57,616 nucleotides of DNA, from positions 854,928 through 912,543 of the forward strand of contig NW_003314270.1 of NCBI RefSeq assembly GCF_000143415.4, written 5' to 3'. Shown in pieces: positions 24,622-34,241 of the stretch. This DNA is from Selaginella moellendorffii (Eukaryota > Streptophyta > Lycopodiopsida > Selaginellales > Selaginellaceae). A model generated the notes under the pieces. That model did no database searches. It was not told the DNA's origin and saw nothing but the letters and a program-made list of their open reading frames with translations. A program made the translations under genes and the position numbers. Within the stretch, counting starts at the first letter, position 1. The number at the start of each line of letters is the position of its first letter.

Positions 24622-25008
24622 TGTCAGGAATCCCCCAATTCTTGCCACATTCCTGACTCTCGCCGGATTCCTGACCTGCAGACCACATTCCTGACTCTCG
24701 AGACACTTCTCTATTCCTGACTCTCGAGACACTTCCCTATTCCTGACTCTCGAGACACTTCCCGATTCCTGAGTCTCGAGCCACATTCCTGATGATGATG
24801 TGGCGCCTCCTCGACCTCAGCTGTATTTAGGTTGTCCTCGATCCAAGAGTGGTGGAGCTTCATCAACCTATAGTATATATAGGTTAGCCTTGTTCCATTT
24901 CTTCACAATCTGAATCAACACCAGTCTAAGGCCTCTTCTTTGTTTTCACTAGCTTTTTCTCTTTGTCTTTAGCATTTTCCAGTCTTGATCTTGTTGGGGG
25001 TCTTGACA
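24622..25008 (+). repeat. 5' LTR of the chromovirus
   Basis: Begins TGTCAGGAATCC and ends GGTCTTGACA. Inside are about four tandem 26 bp units around CCTGACTCTCGAGACACTTC (24690-24789), a TATATATA box at 24874-24881 and, 30 bases downstream, the predicted transcript start around 24904. Confidence 0.92.
24874..24918 (+). promoter_or_regulatory. TATA box and predicted 5' transcript end used as self-primer
   Basis: TATATATA (24874-24881) predicts transcription start at about 24900-24910. The 15 bases CACAATCTGAATCAA (24904-24918) that would open the RNA are the exact reverse complement of the primer-binding site at 25011-25025. The 3' LTR has the equivalent block with one C-to-T change. Confidence 0.7.
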
Positions 25009-25010
25009 GT

Positions 25011-25025
25011 TTGATTCAGATTGTG
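25011..25025 (+). other. Primer-binding site complementary to the element's own RNA 5' end
   Basis: TTGATTCAGATTGTG lies two bases after the 5' LTR. It lacks the TGG start expected for tRNA priming. Instead it pairs perfectly over 15 bases with LTR positions 24904-24918. This is the arrangement of Tf1-type self-primed elements, where the folded-back 5' end of the RNA primes minus-strand DNA synthesis. Confidence 0.75.
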
Positions 25026-25105
25026 TTTTTTGCTTTTCTTTTAGCTTGTTTTGATTATTTGATTGCCTTTGTCTTTTCCCCCCTTTCTTTTCTTTCTTCT
25101 TGCCA

Positions 25106-26076
25106 ATGGAGTCTCCAAGCCATCCTGATTTCTTCGCCGAAGTCCTTGCAAAAATCCAGTCTGAGAATACCGAGCTGAAGGCGACCCTTCTTCGCATGCA
25201 GCAGGAGCTTGCTTCACTTTCGGCTCAAGGATCCAGCAAAGTTCCTGAACCGAAGGTGAGTTTCCCGGCGAAATTTTCAGGCAAGCGTTCGGAGCTTCGT
25301 GGATTTTTGAATCAAATGGAGCTGATCTTTGCACTTCAACATCGGCGGTACCCCACTCCCGAGTCTCAAATCGGCGCGATTGGGACGTTGCTCGAGGGTG
25401 CAGCTTTGTCATGGTTTTCTCCTCTTCTGGAGAAGAGCATGAAAGGGGTCGTGGTTCCGGAGCTGATGGATCTTCAATTGTTCAAAGAGAAGCTCGAAGC
25501 ATGTTTTGGCGAGACGGATCGGTTCGGGCTGCTACCACAAAGATGAGACGTCTCTCTCAGGGGTCTCGTCCTGCCTCGATCTACGCTGCAGAGTTCCAAC
25601 TCCTTGCCTTGGACACTCAGTGGGATGAGCGGGCCCTGATTGACCAATTTCGTTTCGGCCTCAACAACGGTGTCAAGGATTTGTTGCTCACCATGGAGGA
25701 TCCCAAGGACCTGTCGGACGCCATCAACATAGCTGTTCGATGTGACAATCGTCTCTTTGAACGTCGTCAGGAAAGTCGCCGCGCCGCTGTTTTTCCGTCC
25801 CAGACTCAGGAATCCCAGCTTGAGTCTTTGGGGCATAGTCCTGAACCTACTGCTCCGGTCCCGATGGATATTTCTGGTACTCCCTGACTCATTAGAGGGA
25901 AGTTGAGTCCTGCTGAGAGGCAATGTCGAATATCTCATAATCTTTGCCTCTACTGTGCTGATCCTAATCACAAAGCAGCTGTGTGTCCCAGGAAGCCTCC
26001 CCGATTGCTCGAGTTCACTCTGCCTCAAAGTCCACCACTGTTGCAGTCGGGAAACGACCCTGTCCAAACAGAGTAG
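25106..26076 (+). pseudogene. gag of the chromovirus, frameshifted
   Basis: ATG at 25106 opens a gag with an N-terminal helical stretch and a capsid domain (FSGKRSELRGFLNQM, then AALSWF). The frame breaks at about 25530-25545, continues in another frame through IYAAEFQLLALDTQWDE, meets a TGA at 25885-25887, and then encodes a CCHC zinc knuckle (about 25945-25986; C-x2-C-x4-H-x4-C). It ends at TAG 26074-26076. The product would have been the RNA-binding shell protein. Pol begins in a different frame within the last 100 bases. Confidence 0.8.
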
Positions 26077-29000
26077 GAGCTGTCTGTTTGGACTCCCCAA
26101 ATAAAAATCACTTTTCTTCCTTATCAAGCTCCTCACCACCTTTCATCAAAGCCACCACCAATTCCCGCAACTTCCGCGTCCCATGTCTCCTTTCTTTCAC
26201 CGGACAATCAGGACTCAAGGCTTTGGCACTACTGGACTCGGGTGCAACTTCCTGCTTCATGGACACGGACTTTGCTGCCCGACATCACGTTCCTCTTTCT
26301 CCTACCATACGGGATCTGAGGGTTGAAGGCATCGGCGGGCATTTTGTGTCTCCATCTTCTGGACTTAGGGAAACGTTGCCCGTTCGAGTACACATCGGGT
26401 CCACCGTCACCGATATCGCCTTCAACATCATCAACAACAAGTCTTCCTCTGTGGTGCTCGGTCTTCCTTGGTTCCAACTACATCAGCCTCAGATTTGTTG
26501 GAAGGACTTACAGCTCATCTCTCCCACATCACCATCTCCCACGGCTTCCCCTGGTGTTCATCGAGTCCGAATCAGGAAAAGTTCCCTAAACTCAAGTCGG
26601 GGTTCTGTTCCTGACTCTACGCAGTTTTCATCCTCTTCTTTTCTCTCTCTTCCATCTTACACTGGACAGTATCCTCGTCTCATCATTCCATTTAGTCGTA
26701 TGCCTTCTCCTATCTCCACAATCACTATGAAAGAACTCCTTCATGAAGAACCTCTTTTTCTTTTTGCTTTGCATGTTTCTCCTGTCAGTCTTCCTGAGAA
26801 GTATCATGATTTTGGGGATGTGTTTGACAAGAAAAAAGCTAGTGTACTGCCTGTTCATCGGCCTTATGATTGTCCCATTGATTTACAGGAAGGAGCGTCA
26901 CCTCCGTAGGGGCCTATCTATGGGTTATCCCCATCCGAGCTTAAGGCCCTCAAAGAGTACGTGGATGAGAACCTTGCCTCGGGCTACATTCAGCATTCGC
27001 AGTCCCCGGCTGGAGCGCCTGTCTTCTTTGTCAAGAAGAAGGATGGGAGCTTGCGGCTAGTCATCGACTACCGAGGTTTGAACAAGGTGACTGTTCGGAA
27101 CCGTTATCCACTGCCCCTGATCTCGGACCTGTTGGAACGCCTCGGCGGTGCCCGCTTCTTCACCAAGATCGACCTCCGTGGAGCATACAACCTGATCCGG
27201 ATCCGGCCTGGTGATGAATGGAAGACTGCGTTCCGAACCCGCTATGGCCACTTCGAGTACACTGTCATGCCATTTGGCTTGACAAATGCTCCAGCAGTTT
27301 TCCAACACATGGCAAACGACGTTTTTCGGGAGTTTCTTGATCAGATGGTGATCGTCTACCTCGATGACATCCTCATCTACTCAAAAACTCAGGAGGAGCA
27401 TGACGAACATGTTCGCAAGGTGCTAGCGAAGCTGCGAGAACACGGCCTATACGCGAAGCTTGAGAAATGTTCCTTTGATCAGCAGTCTGTGGAGTTCCTT
27501 GGGTACATTGTCACTCCTGAAGGTATCACGATGGATCCTGCAAAAGTCAAGACTATTCTCGAATGGGAGCCTCCACAATCAATGTCAGACGTTCAGGTTT
27601 TCCTTGGCTTCGCCAACTTCTACCGCAAATTCATTGATCACTACTCTGACATTGTCCTTCCTCTCACACATCTCACTCGCAAGGATGTTCCCTTCTCTTG
27701 GTCTGCTGCTGCCCAGCAGGCTTTCGACACACTCAAGGCGGCCTTCAGTTCTGCTCCTGTCTTGATCCATGCTGATTCCTCACAACCTTTCTTCATCGAG
27801 GTTGATGCCTCCGACTTTGCCATTGGTGCTGTGCTATCTCAACTCGGAGCGGATCACGAACTTCATCCGGTCGCTTTCCATTCTCGGAAATTCCAGCCTG
27901 CGGAGATCAATTACGAAATCCACGACAAGGAGCTTCTTGCCATCGTGGATTCCTTTGGAGAGTGGCGCCGTTTCTTGGAGGGGGCGAGCCATCAAACAAC
28001 AGTCTGGACGGATCACAAAAATCTCGAGTACTTTGCCACTTCCCGAGTTTTAAGCCGTCGTCAAGCAAGGTGGGCACAATTCCTGAGTCGGTTTGACTTT
28101 GTTATCAAGTACAGACCTGGAAAGTTTCAAGGCCTTCCTGATGCTCTTTCAAGGCGCTCCTATCTCAGTCTCAGGCCTGGTAATCCTGCCTTCGATCAAC
28201 AGGATCAAGTTATCCTCGGTCCTGATCGGCTTCAAGTTATGGCAATTTCCCTGGCCCCTCAGGACTCCTCCTTGATGGATGCAATCAGAAACGATCTTCA
28301 ATCCGATGATCTCGCTAGCGACATTTTTCCCCATCTTCAGGCTGGACACCCAGTGACTCCCGACTGCCGGCGATTTGACGAGTTCGAGTTCTTAGATGGC
28401 TTATTGTATCGTGGGGAGCAGCTTTACGTTCCTGAAGGTGATGCTCGAAGGTTGATCCTGATGGCGTGCCACGATAGCCCGACTGCTGGTCACTTCGGCA
28501 TTGCAAAAACCTATGAGCTAGTTGCACGGGACTTTTGGTGGCCTCACATGGACGACTACATCAAAGCTTTTGTTACCTCTTGTGACACTTGTGCCCGGAA
28601 TAAGGTACCTCGCCACCTTCCTTCAGGTTTGCTTCGTTCCCTTCCGGTCCCTTCAGGTCCTTGGGAATCCATCTCCATGGATTTCTTGAGTGATCTTCCG
28701 AGTTCTGGAGGCTTCAACAGCATTTTAGTCGTGGTGGATCGCTTCACAAAGATGGCGCACTTCTTGCCATGTACCAAGGAGTTTTCGGGCGAGGACATGG
28801 CAAAACTGGTATTCAGGGAAATTTTCCGACTTCATGGGATTCCTACAGATGTGGTTTCGGATCGGGGGCCTCAGTTCATCTCTCATTTCTGCCAATGGTT
28901 TTTGCAGTTTCTTGGAGTGAAGGCCAACCTCTCTTCGGCATATCATCCTCAAACTGATGGGTAGTCCGAGCGAACGATTCAGACATTGGAACAATTCTTG

Positions 29001-29819
29001 AGGTGCTTCATCAACTATCATCAGGATAACTGGTTCGATATCCTTCCCCTTGCTGAGTTCTCCTATAACAACTCTGTTCACTCTCTTCGAGTTTCCCCCT
29101 TCTTTGCGAACTCTGGCCGAAATCCCCGATTCAATCTCTCACTTCCTTCTCCATCTGAATCCTCTCGTTCAAATCCCCGCTCTGAATCATTTCTCTCCAA
29201 CCTTCAGGAAATCCACAACTCCATCTCCTTCCACCTCCATCGTGCTCAGGAATCTCATAAAACATTTGCCAATGTCCATCGTCAGGATTGTCCCCCTTAC
29301 AATATCGGGGATAAAGTCTGGCTCCTCAGGCGAAATATCTCCACCACCAGGCCCTGTCCAAAACTCGATTTCAAACGCCTTGGTCCTTTCCCTATCACTG
29401 CCATCATTAATCCTGTCACTTATCGCCTTGCACTTCCCTCCTCATATCAAATTCACCCCGTTTTTCACTCCTCTCTCCTTGAGCCTTATGTTCCCAGTCC
29501 TATTTCAAATCGGGTCATTCCTCCGCCTCCACCAGTGCAGCTCGAGGATGGGTCTGAGTACGAGGTTTAGGACATCCTTGATTCCAAGATTTCACGATCT
29601 AAACTCTACTATCTGGTGGACTGGAAGGGTTACGGACCTGAGGAACGCACTTGGGAACCTGCGGACAACCTGATTCATTCTCCTGACCTTGTTCAGGACT
29701 TCCACCGCCGCTATCCTTCTCGTCCCAGTCCTCATTCTTTTTCTCCATCTCCCATCCCTCGCCGCTCATCTCATCCTCCTCTTCGTTCTCATTCACATCC
29801 TCGTTCCACTCGTTCTTGA
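25983..29819 (+). pseudogene. pol of the chromovirus with C-terminal chromodomain, three nonsense codons
   Basis: One continuous frame carries, in order: protease with an LLDSGAT active site (about 26230), reverse transcriptase with VMPFGLTNAPAVFQ and the YLDD box (about 27357-27370), RNase H starting EVDAS (about 27800), integrase with an HHCC region (about 28470-28600), a DRFTKM strand and a YHPQTDG segment, then a chromodomain with YLVDWKGYGPEERTWEP (about 29570-29665). Only three in-frame stops break it, at 26907-26909, 28962-28964 and 29568-29570; each is one substitution from a sense codon. The last stop would cut off the chromodomain, the module that steers such elements to marked chromatin. 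Confidence 0.9.
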
Positions 29820-29830
29820 GGAGGGGGTGC

Positions 29831-30217
29831 TGTCAGGAATCCCCCAATTCTTGCCACATTCCTGACTCTCGCCGGATTCCTGACCTGCAGACCACATTCC
29901 TGACTCTCGAGACACTTCTCTATTCCTGACTCTCGAGACACTTCCCTATTCCTGACTCTCGAGACACTTCCCGATTCCTGAGTCTCGAGCCACATTCCTG
30001 ATGATGATGTGGCGCCTCCTCGACCTCAGCTGTATTTAGGCTGTCCTCGATCCAAGAGTGGTGGAGCTTCATCAACCTATAGTATATATAGGTTAGCCTT
30101 GTTCCATTTCTCCACAATCTGAATTAACACCAGTCTAAGGCCTCTTCTTTGTTTTCACTAGCTTTTTCTCTTTGTCTTTAGCATTTTCCAGTCTTGATCT
30201 TGTTGGGGGTCTTGACA
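29831..30217 (+). repeat. 3' LTR of the chromovirus
   Basis: Same 387 bp length as the 5' LTR. By eye it differs at three transitions: near 30042, 30117 and 30127. Two lie in or beside the self-priming block. The neighbouring purine tract GAGGAGGGGGTGC supplies the plus-strand primer. Confidence 0.92.
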
Positions 30218-30265
30218 AAACCTCTCTCTGATACCAAATGTAAACTCTTGAGTTTGGACTTCCCG

Positions 30266-33200
30266 GAAGTGTAGGGTTATGATATATACTAACATTAATA
30301 TAATGGATTTTGATAGCTATCAAATTGGTTTCAATCCAAACCACACATTTCTGTATATAATCTAGGGTTTTTGGGCTAATTTATATACATATTTTTGTAT
30401 TTCATTTTTATATTCTATATACTCACATTAGTGGAGGTGGGGGGCCACTTTAATTATCTTTATAGATTTGGGATTTTGGTTCAAATTTAGCTTTTGCATT
30501 GTATAAATCTCACTTTCCATATAATTTTTTCATTTTTTTTTTTTGTTTTTTCATTTTTTTTCATTTTCATGGTAGAGTAGCAACTTCCTCCTCCTTTGAC
30601 TCTAGAGCAACAATTGGTGTAATTGTTTAATGTTATATAATTGCATTTGAACAATTAAACTTAGTTGATAGTGGCATTTATGGCATTTGATATAGCTCCT
30701 TTTGCTCTTATTGTCAATCCTCACATTTGGCTGAAGTTTTTTTATGAGAATCTTAAGGGTGATGTGTACCATTGGCTTAATCATTATATAGTGATTGTCA
30801 CATATCATTCTTGGGATGATGCTTGACATTTGTATGAGTTTCCCACATGTTTCTAAGGGATGACACTACAGTGGTATAATGGTTTGAGTGCAACCACTAA
30901 TATAGTTTGGAGCATTTTCTCGAACATCTTAAAACACACATTTAAACATGCTAATGATTGTGGTGATGCCTTTTAATAATTCAATCATCTTTGTTAAGAG
31001 CTACATAAGTTAGTGTTGCAATTTGATATTCATTTCCGGAGCCTCTTGTTTCGTGTAGAGTCAAATATATCAGAGTGGATCAAGTTGAAAATGTTGTAGC
31101 TCACACTTCGTCAAGATCTTATAGGACTTCTATATGCACTTGCTCTAACCATCCTTAATGATACTCTTCACTTGACATAATGTTAGGAAATATTGCATCT
31201 TCCACTTCTTGCTATATATCTTTCAATTTTACTTCTTGTGGGAAATGATTCTATTTTAATGAAAGTTGATGTTGCTGCTATCTGAATTCAAGGACAAAGG
31301 TGAGAATGTGGTCATGGCCATGATGTTTGTTGGTAAACGTGTGATGAAGCTGGTCACATTTATTAGCGTTGTCAACATTTTCCAAATTGGTGACTTCTAT
31401 TTCTTGGGTGGAGACCTTGGTGTCAATAACGTTCTATTGGTGCTATTGTAATAGAAGGTCTAGACTCCAAAAAGCTTTCAAGAAATAAGGAGTCATATGA
31501 GTAGTGGAGGGTCCTTACCTGAATAAATCAATGATCCCTTCATTTTTCTTTTGGGAGTATAATTCATCTAATATTTACTTTCCAAGCTCATTTTTATAAC
31601 AAGAAGTCTATTATTATTCTCTCCATATTAATTGATATAGGCTCAAGTTTATCTTTTATTGCTCGGCTTATTGCTATACATTGCCATCTACATTTGCATT
31701 GTGTAGTAGAACCAGCTTTCATTCTATATAGCAACAGCTATACATATGCATGTACATAGGATGAGGTGAATTTAATTGTGCATGTGGGTAATCTCAAGCT
31801 TGAGCTGCAATTATTGCAAGTGGTGCTAAGTCAAGCTTTAGACCTCATCTACAACTAGTAGAGGTGAACTACTCCATGATAAAGAAAGAGTGTTTAGCAG
31901 CAATTTAGGGTTTCGAGAAACTTTATGCAATTCTCAAACATTACTAAAAGGTGATCATGCTATAGTTACCATGATTCTCCTATTCTAGGTGGGTATATAA
32001 GATATCATTGTGTGACTAAAAAACTATGCAGGTTTTTTTAATAGCCAAAGATGCAATATAATGTTATTTGGTATGTGCATAGTTGCATTTGGTGCCAAGC
32101 TCATAATACTCCTCCTCATGCTACAAAAGTACTATTAGAGTTAATTGCAATTTCTTGTCCATGTGAGTTAGTGGCATTTTATTTGATGGTTATGGTAGAT
32201 TATTAGCAATAAATATATCATTATTGCTTCTAACTACTTAACTCACTAAATAGAAGTTGGTACTCTTGCTAGTGCCTTTACTATTAGATTACTGTTGGAT
32301 ACTTCCTTCTCAATTAAGTAGCAATTCTATTTAGAGTGAATTCTTTCGGATAATGGCATCACATGTATGGCTGAAGCATTTCATGTTTTAACATCTCGAT
32401 TGAGGATATGCCACATACAAGTATTTATTATACACAGTCAAATGGTTTGGTGGAAGGGCTCATTTAAACCTTCAAAAGGATGATCGTGAATTATATGAAC
32501 TTTAAGCATTTAGATTATGATGGTTATTTGCTATCTCTTTGGTATATATATATATATCATAGAGGTGCAAAGTTCTATTGGTGCTTCATCATATAAACTC
32601 CTATTTTATTAATTGAGCTTACCTCTGTGATTGCCATGAGCTGTTGATACTAAGTCTTGGGATCAATATTTAACAAGCATTTTGTAAGTTTTTGAATTTA
32701 GACTTCTTGGGAGGTCACCCAACCTAGTATTATTCACTTAACCTTAAGTATTCTAAAACCCTTAACTAATTGAAAAAGGGGGTGCACTCTTTTTCATGGG
32801 CCCTTTCCCTTTATATTTAAACCCTTATAGATCATTTATCAAGTTATTCCCTTTAGTTGGTTACAATCCACCACCCTTCCCTGCAAGTTCACACCCTTGT
32901 GAATGAAAGCTGAAAGTCACATCTCTCCTAAGAGCCTCGCTCTTTTGACACCCTACCCCTACTCGGGTTAAGCCCATCAATCCTTATAAATTGTTTTTTA
33001 AGTAATTCATTTTGGTTGTTTACACATTCTTTTACTGATTTGAGCAGAGTTTGCCGAATATTTAAATTGTATTCAAGTGGGACAACAAAGGCATTACAAC
33101 TCCCACCATCATCCATATGTGAAGTACAAAATGGATGACTTAGTGTTAGTTCATTTTCTCAATTTTACAATATGTGGTTTATCTAAGGGTTTCTTACTCT

Positions 33201-33608
33201 ATGGAAAGGATCGTATTGAGGGTTGTGGCAAGTTAGATCACAAGTTTATGAGGTTTGACATAATGTTTAATAGACTAATCCTCTAAAAATTGTGCATGTG
33301 CAACAATTGAAATGATTCATATAAAGGGATTAGCAACAATTGACATCATCTACAAATCTACTGATGCCTCCTTTTGATATTCCTCCAGATATCAACCCAT
33401 TTATTAAAGAACCTTGATTGTCTTCCATCCATCTAAGAGGAGGGGATTATTATGGCTATGATATTGTATATTAATATTAGTTTAGTGAAACTTTAATAGG
33501 CATTAGATTGGTTTTAATCTGGACCACTCACTTCTATATAAATTAGAGTGTTTGGATTAATTGATATGCATATTTTTATATTCTATTTCTATATTCCATA
33601 CACTCATA
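30266..33608 (+). mobile_element. Decayed deletion derivative of element 1 (element 3)
   Basis: Collinear with 7394-12402 but AT-richer and full of stops. Its 5' LTR is 30266-30427 (first bases lost) and its 3' LTR is about 33448-33608. Gag, zinc-knuckle, protease and integrase equivalents can be followed, but two large parts are missing: about 1.3 kb covering most of the RT (junction near 31850, equivalent to 9100-10440) and about 0.5 kb from late RNase H to the start of integrase (junction near 31970). Most differences from element 1 are C-to-T or G-to-A, as expected of methylated repeats. A Cassandra copy (32683-33024) was inserted later. No protein can be made. Confidence 0.85.
32683..33024 (-). 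mobile_element. Cassandra-like TRIM inserted in element 3
   Basis: It starts TGTAAGTTTTTGAATTTAG, runs through a complete LTR with the 5S-like segment to about 32884, contains part of the internal region (GACACCCTACCCC), and ends in a truncated second LTR at GTTTACA (33024). The flanks CATTT (32678-32682) and CATTC (33025-33029) are a near-perfect five-base target duplication. The intact element 1 has CATTC at this point, so the site before insertion can be inferred. Confidence 0.75.
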
Positions 33609-34190
33609 TGGCTATATTTCATCCTTTTTATACAATTTTATAGTTGAAACATTAAAATAAGATATACTAAAATATTATGAAAAAAAAATTGTATAGAAAT
33701 ACTCTATTTCTATTTTAGTTAGAATAAATTTATAATAATTTTTAATTATAATTTAACATTCTCCCTAAATTATTTACACCAGATTATCTAGTGTTTCATT
33801 TATTATTTAAACCAATGTTTTACGTTAGGAAAAAAATTATAATAATTTTTATTCAATTTCTATATAATTTAATATTACAGATTGGGTTTTGTAGTTAATG
33901 TTTTTTACAGTATATGCCAAGGTAATAAGCTCCAAACAACTTGTTGACAAACAACCTATTGGCTCTTACATTTAAAACTGAAGTATTTTTGTCTGTAACA
34001 AGACTAGCCAAAACTATCTAGATTGTGAGAAGGGCCAAAAGAACTGGCACAGTGCTACCATGTAAAACAGTGCCTAACAAAGATCAAGTAGAAAGCACAA
34101 ACAAAGTGACAAGAAACAGTGCTTCACTCCAAACGTTTGTGCTGGTTGCTACTCGAAATGGCTCCGTCGATCCCACTCCATCTCATCCAG
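33609..34190. other. AT-rich spacer upstream of the ferric reductase gene
   Basis: AT-rich to about 34010, then balanced sequence that should contain the promoter of the next gene. No separate gene is visible. Confidence 0.5.
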
Positions 34191-34194
34191 CACA

Positions 34195-34200
34195 TATAAA
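34195..34200 (+). promoter_or_regulatory. TATA box of the ferric reductase gene
   Basis: TATAAA lies 42 bases before the chosen ATG at 34242. Transcription would start near 34225-34231, leaving a leader of only 10-20 bases. An out-of-frame ATG at 34217 would then usually be left out of the mRNA. Confidence 0.55.
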
Positions 34201-34241
34201 AGCCTGTTTCGCGAGCATGGAGCTCATCGAGAAGAACCACA

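Larger units (their letters stand above)
24622..30217 (+). mobile_element. Young chromodomain Ty3/gypsy retrotransposon (chromovirus)
   Basis: About 5.6 kb, flanked by the perfect five-base target duplication AAACC (24617-24621 and 30218-30222) inside a Cassandra TRIM. The two 387 bp LTRs (24622-25008, 29831-30217) differ at only three positions that I can find, so insertion was recent. The internal region has gag with a zinc knuckle, then pol in an overlapping different frame with protease, RT, RNase H, integrase and a C-terminal chromodomain. A purine tract (29818-29830) precedes the 3' LTR. Gag is frameshifted and pol has three nonsense codons, so this copy is not autonomous. Features resemble the fungal-like Tf1/sushi/Tcn1 side of the chromoviruses more than the usual seed-plant clades (inference). 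Confidence 0.92.
24231..30265 (-). mobile_element. Cassandra-like TRIM retrotransposon, interrupted by a chromovirus
   Basis: Non-autonomous miniature element on the minus strand. One LTR (24231-24450, 220 bp) has ends TGTAA...TTACA. The internal region is only about 187 bp once the inserted chromovirus (24622-30217) is subtracted. A tRNA-Met primer site, TGGTATCAGAGAGAGG on the minus strand, lies at 30221-30236. The other LTR starts at 30239 but breaks off after 27 bp at 30265, where a different element begins. The LTR carries a 5S rRNA-like segment, the hallmark of Cassandra elements. It has no coding capacity. Confidence 0.8.

Noticed and set aside
24454-24786. Minus-strand frame with repeated RxREVSRESGIEKCLESQE-like segments
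   Set aside because: It is the translation of the 26 bp tandem repeats in the chromovirus LTR, and it recurs in the 3' LTR.
24690-24789. Regular 26 bp repeats considered as a CRISPR-like array
   Set aside because: The units are contiguous without spacers and lie within an LTR of a eukaryotic element.
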